From positions 1 through 6,332 of the forward strand of contig RFIV01000237.1 of NCBI GenBank assembly GCA_003695085.1: a DNA stretch of 6,332 nt, given 5' to 3'. Position numbers and translations under genes: made by a program. The stretch comes from Gammaproteobacteria bacterium (lineage in GTDB: Bacteria; Pseudomonadota; Gammaproteobacteria; Pseudomonadales; Oleiphilaceae). Positions 5,947 to 6,332 of this stretch are shown piece after piece (positions within the stretch are counted from its first letter, which is position 1; every line of letters begins with the position of its first letter). The notes under the pieces were generated by a model. That model searched no databases. It saw nothing but the letters and a program-made list of their open reading frames with translations, and was not told the DNA's origin.

Positions 5947-6332
5947 ATGGAAACCGTTTTTGGATTGCATGCGGTTGAAGCGTTGCTCAGCAAGCGACCG
6001 GGTCAGATCAGCGAGCTTCAGGTTCAGAGCGGGCGTGAAGACAAGCGCCTGCAACGGGTGCTGGATCTGGCCCATCAGCGCAGCGTGCCGGTTACGGCGG
6101 TTGCGCGGGCCGAGCTGGACCGGCTCGTCAAGGGGCGGCACCAGGGGGTGGTGGCGGTGCTCAAGGCTGACCGGCAAGCCAACGAGAATGATCTCTGGCC
6201 CCTGCTGGACGGACTGGATGAAGCGCCCTTTCTGCTGATCCTGGATGGCGTCACTGATCCGCATAACCTGGGGGCCTGCCTGCGCTCAGCCAATGGTGCG
6301 GGGGTGCATGCCGTGATTGTTCCCAAGGACAA
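5947..6332 (+). CDS. rlmB: 23S rRNA (guanosine-2251-2'-O)-methyltransferase, 5' part
   Basis: Start of a SPOUT/TrmH-family methyltransferase that 2'-O-methylates G2251 in the peptidyl-transferase P loop of 23S rRNA. I translated it directly: 128 complete codons are visible, about half of the usual length (E. coli 243 aa), and the frame is open at the window end. The N-terminal substrate-binding domain covers about residues 4-75 (VFGLHAVEALL, GREDKRL, RHQGVVA). The SPOUT domain begins around residue 95 with FLLILDGVTDPHNLGACLRS (95-114) and AGVHAVIVPKD, nearly identical to E. coli RlmB over this stretch. The NLGACLRSA segment is the conserved motif 1 of the family. The ATG lies 6 nt after the rnr stop with only a weak purine-rich lead, consistent with an rnr-rlmB operon as in other gammaproteobacteria. 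The later SAM-binding motifs lie beyond the window. Confidence 0.96.
   Translation, partial: METVFGLHAVEALLSKRPGQISELQVQSGREDKRLQRVLDLAHQRSVPVTAVARAELDRLVKGRHQGVVAVLKADRQANENDLWPLLDGLDEAPFLLILDGVTDPHNLGACLRSANGAGVHAVIVPKD

Noticed and set aside
5714..6238. Plus-strand alternative frame over the 3' end of rnr and start of rlmB
   Set aside because: It overlaps the S1 domain and tail of RNase R and the true rlmB frame; its product is Arg/Ser/Ala-rich with no family resemblance.
5602..6264. Antisense open frame spanning the rnr-rlmB junction
   Set aside because: It covers two clearly real genes on the + strand, has no recognisable domain, and its composition is the mirror of the rnr low-complexity tail.

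Overview
The window is a densely packed, GC-rich bacterial chromosome segment with strong G/C preference at third codon positions. All seven genes are on the + strand. Protein by protein it looks gammaproteobacterial: LipB, LipA, the YbeD-like DUF493 protein, RNase R and RlmB all line up closely with their E. coli counterparts. The presence of a D-amino-acid aminotransferase and the joining of the lipoate genes to rnr argue against an enteric bacterium. A non-enteric gammaproteobacterium (for example a Chromatiales/Ectothiorhodospiraceae-like or Xanthomonadales-like lineage) is a reasonable guess, but I cannot fix the taxon from sequence alone.

Layout. Bases 1-728 hold the 3' part of a PBP5-type D-Ala-D-Ala carboxypeptidase gene (dacA/dacC). 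A D-amino-acid aminotransferase (dat, 741-1613) follows, then a DUF493/YbeD small protein (1610-1882), lipB (1889-2545) and lipA (2538-3503). After a gap of only 22 nt come rnr (RNase R, 3526-5940) and the 5' part of rlmB (5947 to the window end). The longest intergenic gap is 22 nt and two junctions overlap, so there is no room for a conventional promoter, tRNA or terminator between genes. The whole window may be one transcription unit, or two units with a promoter hidden inside coding sequence.

How the genes fit together. The carboxypeptidase releases D-alanine while trimming peptidoglycan stem peptides in the periplasm. The cytoplasmic aminotransferase could interconvert D-Ala and 2-oxoglutarate with pyruvate and D-Glu, feeding wall precursor synthesis. 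DUF493-lipB-lipA is the lipoate module: LipB moves an octanoyl group from acyl carrier protein to the lipoyl domains of 2-oxoacid dehydrogenases and the glycine cleavage H protein, and LipA inserts the two sulfurs. RNase R and RlmB are RNA quality-control and rRNA-modification enzymes, a pairing also seen in E. coli.

I found no undescribed system here; the content is core housekeeping. The point most worth a second look is an apparent Asp-to-Ala change at one of the metal-site aspartates of the RNase R catalytic motif (codon 4375-4377).
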